A program made the translations under genes and the position numbers. The notes under the pieces were generated by a model. The model made no database searches. It saw only the letters and a program-made list of their open reading frames with translations, and was not told the origin of the DNA. Shown one piece after another: positions 9,011 through 17,178 of a stretch of 64,000 nucleotides of DNA. The stretch comes from Terriglobia bacterium. Lineage in GTDB: Bacteria > Acidobacteriota > Terriglobia > Terriglobales > Acidobacteriaceae. Numbering within the stretch: the stretch's first letter is position 1; every line of letters starts with the position of its first letter. Where the stretch lies: positions 62,001-126,000 of the forward strand of contig JAIQEU010000012.1 of NCBI GenBank assembly GCA_020073665.1. Reading direction: 5' to 3'.

Positions 9011-9032
9011 GTTTCGGACTCTCACATGTTCG

Positions 9033-9845
9033 CTACCTCACCGTGATCCCCGCGTAGCCGACCACCATATCGCGGTCGCCGGAGACGTCGCCAGAAGTCG
9101 CGTACTTAATCAGCTCCGCCTTGGTCGCGCCTAGCCGCTTGGCGGCGGTGAGCATAGCGACGGTGGGGCCGAAGCCGCACATGCTGATCTCTTCCTTCAT
9201 CACCACGTCGAAAAGTCCGCGGGCGTCGAGCGCCAGAATGCGGTCAATCGCTTTGTGGTCTTTCACTCGCGTGACTTTGTCGCTCTCATAGTGGTTCATG
9301 TCGCTGGACGCAATGATCAGCACGCTTTCGTCCTGAGCGGCGATGACATCGGCGAGCGCCTCGCCTAAGGCTTCCAGCGTTTCAAACGAGCCCGTGCCGA
9401 GTGCAATGGGGACGAAGCTGAAGTGTGGACGGCGCACCTGCATGAACGGCAATTGCACCTCGGCGGCGTGCTCGCTGCGATGGGCTTCCATGTCCTCGCT
9501 CAGCATGGGAAAGCGTTGCTGCAGCGTGTCAGCCAGGGCGGCATCGATTGGTACCGGCCCCAGAGGCGTCTCCCAACTGCCGGTCGCACCCATCGCCAGC
9601 GGCTGCCCTCGGCCGGTGTGATTGGGGCACATCAGAATGCAGCGGCGTGGGATGTGCAAGGCCGCATACACGGCGCCAGCAACGGATCCAGAGTAAATGT
9701 AGCCGGCATGAGGCACCACGCAGCCTAGCGCGGGAATACCTTCGCTGCGGGGCGAGAGGTAGGAGGCAACGTCTTGGGCGAGGATGTCCGGTTCTCCCGG
9801 GTAGAAGCGTCCGGCAACGGCCGGATGACGTACGTTTGTGCCCAT
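9033..9845 (-). CDS. amrB: MEMO-family protein (AmmeMemoRadiSam system protein B)
   Basis: A 270-residue MEMO-family protein. The conserved start RHPAVAGRFYPG is followed by the metal-site signatures VPHAGYIYSG (His46), CPNHTG (His76), DMNHYE (His185) and Cys223 in SMCGFGPT, the same residues that form the iron site in human MEMO1. In bacteria the family is often encoded with an AMMECR1-like and a radical SAM protein (AmmeMemoRadiSam); neither is present here. GGAGG precedes the ATG. It is 47 bp downstream of rsmA on the same strand and probably co-transcribed with it. The molecular role in bacteria is unsettled. Confidence 0.88.
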   Translation of the reverse strand: MGTNVRHPAVAGRFYPGEPDILAQDVASYLSPRSEGIPALGCVVPHAGYIYSGSVAGAVYAALHIPRRCILMCPNHTGRGQPLAMGATGSWETPLGPVPIDAALADTLQQRFPMLSEDMEAHRSEHAAEVQLPFMQVRRPHFSFVPIALGTGSFETLEALGEALADVIAAQDESVLIIASSDMNHYESDKVTRVKDHKAIDRILALDARGLFDVVMKEEISMCGFGPTVAMLTAAKRLGATKAELIKYATSGDVSGDRDMVVGYAGITVR

Positions 9846-9892
9846 CGCACACCTCCGTTTCGGAAGCGGGGCAACGCGGCGGAGCCGGCGGG

Positions 9893-10753
9893 TCAGTCGC
9901 CCGCGCTGGCCGCCGGTAAGGCGCGGAACAGAGCCGCGCTTTTCTCCAGAGATAAAGTTTCAGCGCGCACGGTCGGGGCGATACCAGCTTTTGTCAACGC
10001 GGCGCGCAGGTCGTCGGGCTTGTAACGTTCCTTCAGGTTGTTCCAAAGCGTCTTGCGTTTCTGTCCGAAGCCGAGCTTCAGGAAGTTCACGAAACCGGCC
10101 TCCGGCACCTTCAAGTGCTCGACACGGGGCGCCATGGTGAGCCGAACCACCGTGGACTGAACTTTCGGAGGAGGCGAGAACGAACTCGGCGGCAGGGTGA
10201 AAAGTCTCTCGACCCTGGCATAAAGCTGGGTGGTGGCGGAAAGCAGCCCGTACTCGCTTCCACCCGGCGCGGCTGCCAGCCGGTCGGCTACCTCGCGCTG
10301 CACCATGAGGACGAGGGTGTCGAAATATCGCCGGTATGCGAACAGCCGCAGCAGGATGTCGGAGGTGATGTAGTAGGGCAGATTGCCCACCACCGGCACG
10401 GGCTCAGGGGTGAACTCAATCCCGGGCCGGCGGGTGCCGGGCTTGGGGCCGAACACGGTGTCGAGGTCAATGGCGAGGATGTCGCCTTCGATGATCTCTA
10501 CGTTCGGGGCCAGGGCGAAATTCATCCGCAATTGCGCCGAGAGTACGCGGTCGAGTTCGATAGCGATCAGCCGCCGCGCGCGCCGCAGCAGCAGGGAAGT
10601 GAGTGCTCCGCGCCCGGGACCGATTTCCAGGACGGTGCGGTTGGAGATGTCACCCAGAGCCTCCACAATACGCAAAGCAGCCGCGTCGTTGGCCAGGAAA
10701 TGCTGTCCCAACTTTGGTTTGCTGCTGGGGCGCGAGGCCGAGACTTTTGGCAC
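9893..10753 (-). CDS. rsmA: 16S rRNA (adenine1518/1519-N6) dimethyltransferase RsmA (KsgA)
   Basis: RsmA dimethylates two adjacent adenines near the 3' end of 16S rRNA with S-adenosylmethionine during 30S maturation. The 286-residue protein shows the GQHFL start motif, the SAM-binding loop LEIGPGRGALT (about residues 42-52), the acidic ribose-binding residue in IAIELD, and the catalytic NLPYY (124-128), followed by the C-terminal helical domain. A Pro/Gly-rich insert of about 15 residues precedes NLPYY. It is divergent from glgA across a 142-bp intergenic region, and the MEMO gene follows on the same strand. Confidence 0.95.
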   Translation of the reverse strand: MPKVSASRPSSKPKLGQHFLANDAAALRIVEALGDISNRTVLEIGPGRGALTSLLLRRARRLIAIELDRVLSAQLRMNFALAPNVEIIEGDILAIDLDTVFGPKPGTRRPGIEFTPEPVPVVGNLPYYITSDILLRLFAYRRYFDTLVLMVQREVADRLAAAPGGSEYGLLSATTQLYARVERLFTLPPSSFSPPPKVQSTVVRLTMAPRVEHLKVPEAGFVNFLKLGFGQKRKTLWNNLKERYKPDDLRAALTKAGIAPTVRAETLSLEKSAALFRALPAASAGD

Positions 10754-10822
10754 GTTGACCCTCTTTCTTCCGGGCGTTTAGACTGAACAGTTCATCCCGC
10801 GAGTCTTTTCGGCGCAGGCGGG

Positions 10823-10851
10823 GTGTGCCGTTGCCGGCACACTCCTATGAT
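10823..10851 (+). promoter_or_regulatory. glgA promoter with overlapping inverted repeat
   Basis: A perfect inverted repeat GTGTGCCG-TTGC-CGGCACAC (10823-10842) is followed 3 bp later by a -10-like TATGAT (10846-10851). With a 17-bp spacer the -35 position would fall on the left arm, so a protein bound here would block or modulate glgA transcription. rsmA diverges on the other side. Confidence 0.5.
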
Positions 10852-10895
10852 AACGTGTGCCCGAGGAACGCGGCACCCCTGGAGGATTGGGCTTC

Positions 10896-12359
10896 ATGCA
10901 TATTGCCTTTGCGGCTTCGGAATGCGTTCCGTTCTCAAAAACCGGCGGACTGGCGGACGTGGTGGGCGCCCTGCCCCGCGCACTGGCCTCGGCCGGACAC
11001 CAGGTCAGCGTCTATCTGCCGCGGTACCGCCAGACCAAGCTTACGGACCCCCAGACCGTGGTCCGCAGCATTACCGTGCCCTTTGATGACCGTTACCGTT
11101 TCTGCTCGGTGGTGAGCGGAGGCAATCACTCCGGGGTGCGCTTTTATTTCATCGATTACCCGCCTTATTTTGATCGGGACGCGCTCTATGGTACCTCGGC
11201 CGGGGATTATCCCGACAACGCCGAGCGCTTTGCGCTGTTTTCCCGCGCCGTGCTCGAAGCTTCCAAGATCCTGGGTGTTCCCCACGCCTTCCACTGTCAC
11301 GACTGGCAATCGGCGCTGGTGCCGGTGCTGCTGCGCACGCAATATGCGGAGGACCCTGCGTTCCGGGATGTGGCCACGGTATTCACCATCCACAACATGG
11401 GGTACCAGGGACTGTTCCCACCCGAGACTTTGCCGTTGCTTACCCTGCCCTGGGACCTGTTTGCGATGTCGAAGATGGAGTTCTTCGGCAATGTAAATTT
11501 CCTGAAGGGCGCCCTGGTGTACTCCGATTTCATCACTACCGTCAGCCGCAAGTACAGCCAGGAAATCCAGACCACGGAATTCGGGTTCGGCCTGGAAGGC
11601 GTGCTGCGGGACCGGGCTGCCACTGTCACTGGCATTCTCAATGGAGTGGACTACGAGGAATGGAGCCCGCAGACCGACAAATTCGCCGCGGCCAAGTACT
11701 CGCCTCAGGATCTCAGTGGTAAGGTGAAGTGCAAGCAGGACCTGCTGGCGACGTTCGGCGTGACTAATGCCAATCCCAAGCTTCCGGTGATCGGGATTGT
11801 CTCTCGTTTCGCCGCCCAGAAGGGTTTCGATCTGATCGCCCAGATCATGGACCGGCTGGCGCGCGAAGAGATGATCGTGGTGGCACTCGGCAACGGCGAC
11901 AAGCAGTACGAGGAGATGTTCCTGCGCCTGCAGAAACAGTTTCCGCAGAAGATCGCGGTGAAGGTCGCCTATGACAACGCTGTCGCCCACAAGATCGAGG
12001 CCGGGAGCGACATGTTCCTGATGCCATCGAAATACGAGCCCTGCGGACTCAACCAGATCTACAGCCTGAAATACGGTACGGTGCCCATTGTGCGGGCGAC
12101 CGGCGGCCTGGATGACACCATCGAACCGTGGGACGCGCGCACCGGCAAGGGGACGGGCTTCAAGTTCAGCGAGTACAGCGGCGAGGCCCTGCTGCTCACC
12201 ATCAAGCAGGCGCTACAGGCGTTCCGCGACCAGGCTTCCTGGCAGGCGCTCATGCGCAACGGCATGAACAAGGATTTCTCCTGGGACGCCTCGGCCAAGG
12301 AGTACGTGCGAATTTACGAGCGGGTACGGCAGGCACGGGCCGTTGCGGTGCCAGCCTAG
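10896..12359 (+). CDS. glgA: Glycogen synthase (ADP-glucose, GT5)
   Basis: GlgA elongates alpha-1,4-glucan from ADP-glucose. Starting at the ATG at 10896 (GGAGGA 10 nt upstream) gives 487 residues beginning MHIAFAASE, typical of the family; a GTG at 10857 would add 13 unrelated residues. The ADP-glucose binding KTGGLADV lies at residues 15-22, FTIHNMGYQG in the first domain, a PVIGIVSRFAAQKG start of the second Rossmann domain, and the C-terminal PSKYEPCGLNQIYSL and RATGGL motifs. No other glycogen gene is in the window. A palindrome overlaps the probable promoter. Confidence 0.96.
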   Translation: MHIAFAASECVPFSKTGGLADVVGALPRALASAGHQVSVYLPRYRQTKLTDPQTVVRSITVPFDDRYRFCSVVSGGNHSGVRFYFIDYPPYFDRDALYGTSAGDYPDNAERFALFSRAVLEASKILGVPHAFHCHDWQSALVPVLLRTQYAEDPAFRDVATVFTIHNMGYQGLFPPETLPLLTLPWDLFAMSKMEFFGNVNFLKGALVYSDFITTVSRKYSQEIQTTEFGFGLEGVLRDRAATVTGILNGVDYEEWSPQTDKFAAAKYSPQDLSGKVKCKQDLLATFGVTNANPKLPVIGIVSRFAAQKGFDLIAQIMDRLAREEMIVVALGNGDKQYEEMFLRLQKQFPQKIAVKVAYDNAVAHKIEAGSDMFLMPSKYEPCGLNQIYSLKYGTVPIVRATGGLDDTIEPWDARTGKGTGFKFSEYSGEALLLTIKQALQAFRDQASWQALMRNGMNKDFSWDASAKEYVRIYERVRQARAVAVPA

Positions 12360-12381
12360 AGAGCAGAAACCGGGAGAAATG

Positions 12382-12405
12382 AGGCGCTGCCGCGCGACAG
12401 CGCCT
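12382..12405 (+). terminator. Hairpin after glgA (weak terminator)
   Basis: AGGCGCTG (12382-12389) pairs with CAGCGCCT (12398-12405) 22 bp after the glgA stop. There is no T run, so termination by this element alone is doubtful. Confidence 0.3.
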
Positions 12406-12532
12406 GTCCAGTTAGAACGTGCACATCAGTGTAGGCAGACGGATTCGCACCTTTTTAGGCTAGGACTCCGACGTGGCCTATTCCTGTTCGTCGCGAATGT
12501 ACCTTCGATCCAGTTTCGGCTCGCCTCCGTCT

Positions 12533-13549
12533 TTACCAATCATCGAAGTACTCATTCACACTATTGTTAGTGAGTCGTTTCTGGTTCGTTCCGTCGAGGT
12601 TCATGCTGTAAACCTCGTTACCAGTCGCGTTGTTGCGCCAGGAGAGGAATACAATCTTGTCTCTCACGAACATCGGATCCCAGCTCATCCCGTCGTGAGT
12701 GAGCTGCTTGGCATTGGTCCCGTCGATGTTGACCGTCCAAATGTCTTCCCCGCTACTTTCGGTGGCCGGGTAGCGGCTGAACACGATGGTCTTCCCGTCC
12801 GGCGAGACAGATGGGCATTCATCGAAGTAAACATGATCGGGGTTGGTCAGCGGGGTGTTGCCGGTGCCATCCAGGTTCATGATGTTGATGGTGTCATTGT
12901 CCTCCTGTTCGAACACAATCTTGCTATTCGGCGCGAAAGTGGGGTAGCTCAAATCGAAGGGAGTGGTGATCGGAGTTTCGGTGTTGCTGCCGGAGGTGGG
13001 CATGATCACCGCCTGTCCGATATCGCTCTCGCCCGCGTACTTTACAAAAATGACCTTCTTGCCGTCCGCTGACAGCTGGGGAGACCAGTGATACTCGGCA
13101 TCGGTCGTGATGGGTGTCGCCACCGGGTTTTTCTTGTCGGCTAAATTAACATAGATGACTTGGTAGTAACCGTTGGGGTCCTCGGCGGTGCCCACGCCCT
13201 TCATGGTGTCAGAGGATTCCTGAACAGCTTCGAACCATCCCATTTTGGGGGCGATGACCATTTCGCCGGTACCGTCGTTGTTCATCAAAACCACTGAATC
13301 AGATCCGGGGGAAAGATCGGTGGCCCACGCCTTCAGTCCGAAGCCCTGATGCAGCCTAGGGGTTCTCCGAAACGCCCGGGAATGCTCCATCTGGAAATGC
13401 CGCTCCTGAGCTGAAACAGAGCCGAGCCCACTGCCGGGTGCCGAGCGAATGAAAGCGAATTGCTTCGGGATGCTGGTTTCGTCGCCGCAGTTGACCAGCG
13501 CCACGGCGACAAAAATAAGGAGTAACGAGAAAAATATTGCCTTGCGCAT
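12533..13549 (-). CDS. TolB-like PD40 beta-propeller lipoprotein
   Basis: A 338-residue lipoprotein. The ATG at 13549 is preceded by GGAG and gives a type II signal peptide (FFSLLLIFVAVALVNC, lipobox LVNC, Cys21). The mature part has repeated PD40-type blades: SADGKKVIFVKY, FAPNSKIVFEQ, SPDGKTIVFSR and FVRDKIVFLSW, each followed by a NLDGT-type turn, forming a beta-propeller like that of TolB or the DPP-IV N-domain. A longer upstream frame to 13831 exists but lacks a signal peptide. No Tol-Pal genes are adjacent, so it is probably a stand-alone envelope protein. The leader can fold over the ribosome-binding site (13554-13574). Confidence 0.8.
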   Translation of the reverse strand: MRKAIFFSLLLIFVAVALVNCGDETSIPKQFAFIRSAPGSGLGSVSAQERHFQMEHSRAFRRTPRLHQGFGLKAWATDLSPGSDSVVLMNNDGTGEMVIAPKMGWFEAVQESSDTMKGVGTAEDPNGYYQVIYVNLADKKNPVATPITTDAEYHWSPQLSADGKKVIFVKYAGESDIGQAVIMPTSGSNTETPITTPFDLSYPTFAPNSKIVFEQEDNDTINIMNLDGTGNTPLTNPDHVYFDECPSVSPDGKTIVFSRYPATESSGEDIWTVNIDGTNAKQLTHDGMSWDPMFVRDKIVFLSWRNNATGNEVYSMNLDGTNQKRLTNNSVNEYFDDW

Positions 13550-14225
13550 GGGAGATCTCCAGGGAGGCGAGATCGTCATGCCCGCAGAGCGAAGGGGGGA
13601 GGTACCGCGCGACGGCCCGAGCTTGCCCATCGTGGTACCTTCGTGCAGGCAAGTGTCTGCGGATAGCAGACAGTTCACCTCCACGTGCATGCCTACTGGA
13701 TACACCCTTTCGCACTCCGAGTGGTGGTTTCCGCAAGGGAAACTGAACAAACGCGGTGTGACCAATTCCCGTTCTTGGACGTATCCCGATCTGGGTGCGG
13801 GCCGGCCCGCCACAAATGATTCTGCCAGCAAAAGTCTGGAAATTGTGCCTGTGTCGAGGATTTTGCCCTTAGGCTGCCTGAAATCTGTACAGCTTCCTCG
13901 TGGCGGTGAGGGGTGGGTTTTCGTGGCGGACTACTGGATCGTGTCTTAACAGTAACGTTAATACTTTATTGAAAATACGACAGAAGATTTGACAGGGTAA
14001 GGGCTTTTGGCCTAGGCTGCAAGCCAGCGTATTTTCTGCTTGCCTGGAGTTTGGGGGCTTCTGATTCCGCTTCGCTCTCCGTGTGGGGAGCATGGCCGCT
14101 CCACTCCCGTTTCCCTTAACAGCAACATTCGCGCCGCTCAGAAGAGCGAAACGACGCGGAGCCTTTCAGCTTCGGACGGGCCCTGGTCCGCTCGATGGCA
14201 TCGGCCACAGAAAAGGAGCTCCGGC
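13550..14225. other. Intergenic region between divergent lipoprotein and radical SAM genes
   Basis: About 680 bp without a convincing gene. The minus-strand leader of the lipoprotein gene carries an SD-sequestering hairpin (13554-13574: GATCTC / GAGATC around GGAG), two GGTACC words about 30 bp apart and two adjacent small hairpins (about 13710-13745). An AT-rich patch lies at 13945-13990. A plus-strand promoter candidate follows at 13989. I do not recognise a known riboswitch. Confidence 0.4.
13989..14018 (+). promoter_or_regulatory. Candidate promoter for the radical SAM gene
   Basis: A consensus TTGACA (13989-13994) is followed after 18 bp by TAGGCT (14013-14018), at the edge of an AT-rich stretch. 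It would leave a leader of about 200 nt before the GTG start at 14226. Confidence 0.3.
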
Positions 14226-15731
14226 GTGCGCGTTCATCTGGTCAATCCCAGCAGTGTGTCGTTCGGAACCGCAGTGATCACTCCGCGCTGGCAGTACGTG
14301 ATCGCCGCCGCCACCCCGAGGTCTTTCGGGGACCCCATCCTGGTGGACGAAACCCTGGCGCAAATCGACCCCGAGACCATCCAAAAAGGTGATGCCGTGG
14401 GCATCGGCATCCACACCGCCAACGCGCTGCGAGGCTACGAAATTGGAAAGATTGCGCGGGAGCGAGGGGCCTATGTCATCTTTGGCGGAATCCACGCCAC
14501 GCTTTTCCCCGAGGAGGCGCAGGAACTCGGCGGGGCGCATGCGGTGGTGAAAGGAGATGGCGACCTGGCGTGGCCTAAAGTCCTGAGCGACTGCAGCCAT
14601 GGTGAGCCGCAGCCCGTCTATGTCGGGGGCCAGATTGAGGCCAGTGATTTCCTTCCGGCGCGTTGGGACCTGATCCCGCGCCATCGCTACATGTGGGCGT
14701 CGGTGCAAACCGTTCGCGGTTGCCCCAAGCATTGCTCATTCTGCTCGGTCTGGCGCACCGACGGACAGCGCCCGCGGCAACGGGCTTCGGATGTGGTGCT
14801 GGAAGAAATTGTGCAACTGCGCCGCCTGGGCTTCCGTTTTATCGCCCTGGCCGACGACAACTTCTATCCCGTCACCCTGACCGACCTCCAGCTGGCCGCG
14901 CAGCAAAAGAACGAATCGCGCCTCAAGGAACTGATCGCGATTCGGGCCGAACGCTTCGAGTTGATGTCGCGACTGGCGCGCCTTCCCGACGATATGGTTT
15001 TCTTCACCCAGATCACCATGGAGGCGGCGGAAGATCCGGAGTTTCTCGATGCCATGCAGGCGGCACGTATTAAGGGCGCGTTGGTGGGCGTGGAAGCAGT
15101 GACTCCCGAGGGACTGAAAGACGTGTACAAGGATTTCAACCTGGCGGGAGAAAAGCTCGCCGAGCGCCTAAGAACATTTCGACGCCATGGTGTCCACGTG
15201 CTGGGCTCCTTCATTTTCGGTCTACCCAGCGACCGCCCCGAAACTTTCGAAACGACTGCGGCCCTGGCCAAGATTGCGGATCTCACCTTTGCCCAGTTTG
15301 TGACGCTCAGCCCTTACCCCGGGACGGTGGACTTTATTCGCTGGGAGAAGGGGCTGGGGGCCAATCCGCCCACCATCGCGGGGGTGCCGCTCACCCGGCG
15401 CTGGCTCATCCCGCAGGCACTGCGGCCCAAGCTGTACTGGGACCATCCGGTCATGTCGGCGGAGGAGATCCGGTCGCGGACCCAGGGAGTCTGGGACAAC
15501 TTCTACAGCTGGGGATCGATCTGGGACCGCTCCAGCTTCATCAAGTCCAGCAAGGGTCGCTTGGCTTTTGTTCTAATCTCCAGGATTTATCGCCACATGT
15601 ACGCAGACACCGGAATCGCCACCGACAGCGCCCGCGTGACCTGGTCGGGACGGTGGACGCGGTGGATGGCCAAGCCTTGCCAGCGCCTGTTTGCAGGGCG
15701 TCCGATGCCCAACCTGGAAGTGCCGGTCTAG
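14226..15731 (+). CDS. Cobalamin-binding radical SAM protein
   Basis: A 501-residue B12-binding-domain radical SAM enzyme. The GTG at 14226 is preceded by AAAAGGAG with 7-nt spacing, and translation then starts directly with a Rossmann-like B12 domain (RVHLVNPSS; VIFGGIHATLFPEEA). The radical SAM 4Fe-4S motif is C166-x3-C170-x2-C173 (RGCPKHCSFCSVW). A C-terminal extension of about 120 residues (WDNFYSWGSIWDRSS, then YADTGIATDSAR) resembles the tail found in several B12-radical SAM proteins of lipid or hopanoid pathways, but the substrate is not determinable here. The B12 ligand motif DxHxxG is not evident, as in many of this class. No biosynthetic neighbours. Confidence 0.82.
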   Translation: MRVHLVNPSSVSFGTAVITPRWQYVIAAATPRSFGDPILVDETLAQIDPETIQKGDAVGIGIHTANALRGYEIGKIARERGAYVIFGGIHATLFPEEAQELGGAHAVVKGDGDLAWPKVLSDCSHGEPQPVYVGGQIEASDFLPARWDLIPRHRYMWASVQTVRGCPKHCSFCSVWRTDGQRPRQRASDVVLEEIVQLRRLGFRFIALADDNFYPVTLTDLQLAAQQKNESRLKELIAIRAERFELMSRLARLPDDMVFFTQITMEAAEDPEFLDAMQAARIKGALVGVEAVTPEGLKDVYKDFNLAGEKLAERLRTFRRHGVHVLGSFIFGLPSDRPETFETTAALAKIADLTFAQFVTLSPYPGTVDFIRWEKGLGANPPTIAGVPLTRRWLIPQALRPKLYWDHPVMSAEEIRSRTQGVWDNFYSWGSIWDRSSFIKSSKGRLAFVLISRIYRHMYADTGIATDSARVTWSGRWTRWMAKPCQRLFAGRPMPNLEVPV

Positions 15732-15798
15732 GCCGGGTTGCGAGCCTCGGGAACCATGGGCATCCCGGCTGCTACAATCGGCTCCAGGCAGCGCTCCC

Positions 15799-17055
15799 AT
15801 GTCCGCCGGGCTCAGAACCATCTTCCACGTCGATATGGACGCATTCTTCGTGTCCGTGGAAGAACTGTTCGATCCATCCCTTAAAGGTAAGGCGGTAGTA
15901 GTGGGCGGGCAGCGGAACGAGCGCGGGGTGGTTTCCGCGGCATCGTACGAAGCCCGCAAGTTCGGCGTGCACTCCGCAATGCCGCTGCGCACCGCCGCCA
16001 AGCTTTGTCCCCATGCCATCTTTGTGGATGGCCATCGCGAACGCTATGTTGAGTACTCTCGGAAGGTACACCATGTACTGACGACATTCTCACCTCTGGT
16101 GGAGATGGCGTCGATCGACGAAGCCTATCTGGATATGACTGGCACCGACCGCCTACACGGCCCGCCGTTGCGAGCCGCTCACTCTTTGCATCAGAAAATG
16201 AAGACCGAGACGCAGCTCAATTGCTCCATCGGGATCGGCATTTCCCGCTTGATTGCCAAGGTTTCCTCGGCCAAGGCCAAGCCCAATGGCGTGCTGTGGG
16301 TGGTGCCCGGGCAGGAGGCAAAATTCCTGGCGCCGTTGGACGTTCGTGACATCCCGGGCGTCGGCAAGGTAACCGAGCAGAATCTGCTATCCCTGGGTAT
16401 CCGCAAAGTCGGCGATCTGGCCCGCTTCGACGATGCTTTTCTGGAGGAGCACTTCGGAAAGTGGGGCCTGGCGCTGGCCGGCAAGGCGCGCGGGGAAGAT
16501 GCCGGAGGATGGTTCGACAGCGAGGTGGGCGCCGACGCCGATCCCAAGTCTATCAGTCACGAACACACCTACACCGAAGATACCGCCGATGCCGAGCAGA
16601 TGGAATCTACACTGATGCGGCTTTCCGAGATGGTAGGCCGCCGCTTGCGCGAAGGCGGACTGCACGCTCGCACCATCCAGCTCAAGCTGCGCTACAAGGA
16701 TTTCACCACCATCACCCGCGCACACTCGCTGCCCGCGCCCACGCAGCTTGACACCGAGATATTCGAACAGGTGCGGTCCCTGTTCCGTGAGAACTGGCGC
16801 AAGGGTGCGGAGGTGCGCCTGCTGGGGGTGCACACTTCATCGTTCGCGGATGAGGCGGAACAAGGCGACCTGCTGGAAGGGAACCGGCGTGAGCGCTGGA
16901 AACAGGCGCTCTCCGCGGCGGACCGCCTGCGCGACCGGTTTGGGGAGTCCAGTGTGTCGTTGGCGACCGGCATGAAGGGCGGCTTCCGCGAGCGCATCCA
17001 CGAGAACCCGGTAGACTTACCGGGTAAACAGAAGCCAGGGCGGAGTAACGAGTAG
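15799..17055 (+). CDS. dinB: DNA polymerase IV (Y-family translesion polymerase)
   Basis: DinB copies damaged DNA with low fidelity. From the ATG at 15799 the protein has 418 residues. Catalytic carboxylates are visible in HVDMDAFF (Asp12, palm) and SIDEAYLDMTG (Asp107, Glu108). The steric-gate region, helix-hairpin-helix thumb (IPGVGKVTEQNLLSLGI) and a complete little-finger domain follow. The C-terminal 25 residues are basic; I see no clear beta-clamp pentapeptide of the QxxLF type. A TACAAT box at 15772-15777 could be the -10. No LexA-type operator is obvious. A long hairpin after the gene separates it from the convergent M48 peptidase. Confidence 0.95.
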   Translation: MSAGLRTIFHVDMDAFFVSVEELFDPSLKGKAVVVGGQRNERGVVSAASYEARKFGVHSAMPLRTAAKLCPHAIFVDGHRERYVEYSRKVHHVLTTFSPLVEMASIDEAYLDMTGTDRLHGPPLRAAHSLHQKMKTETQLNCSIGIGISRLIAKVSSAKAKPNGVLWVVPGQEAKFLAPLDVRDIPGVGKVTEQNLLSLGIRKVGDLARFDDAFLEEHFGKWGLALAGKARGEDAGGWFDSEVGADADPKSISHEHTYTEDTADAEQMESTLMRLSEMVGRRLREGGLHARTIQLKLRYKDFTTITRAHSLPAPTQLDTEIFEQVRSLFRENWRKGAEVRLLGVHTSSFADEAEQGDLLEGNRRERWKQALSAADRLRDRFGESSVSLATGMKGGFRERIHENPVDLPGKQKPGRSNE

Positions 17056-17110
17056 CGAGGTGGAAAAGCTGTTGGCCCGCAAACGCTGACGACAGCCCTC
17101 CAAATACGAA

Positions 17111-17144
17111 GGCCGGGACTCCGGAATTGCTTCCGGTCCCGGCC
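17111..17144. terminator. Bidirectional terminator hairpin between dinB and the M48 gene
   Basis: A very stable stem (GGCCGGGA... CCGGAA, TTGC loop, TTCCGG... TCCCGGCC) sits between two convergent genes ending at 17055 and 17179. T-runs are short on both sides, so efficiency is uncertain. Confidence 0.55.
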
Positions 17145-17178
17145 TCGCTTACTGCAACTTGTGGTTTACGGTTTCCCG

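Noticed and set aside
10935-11990. 351-codon minus-strand frame antisense to glgA
   Set aside because: Lies wholly inside glgA, which has all family motifs; an expected by-product of high GC content.
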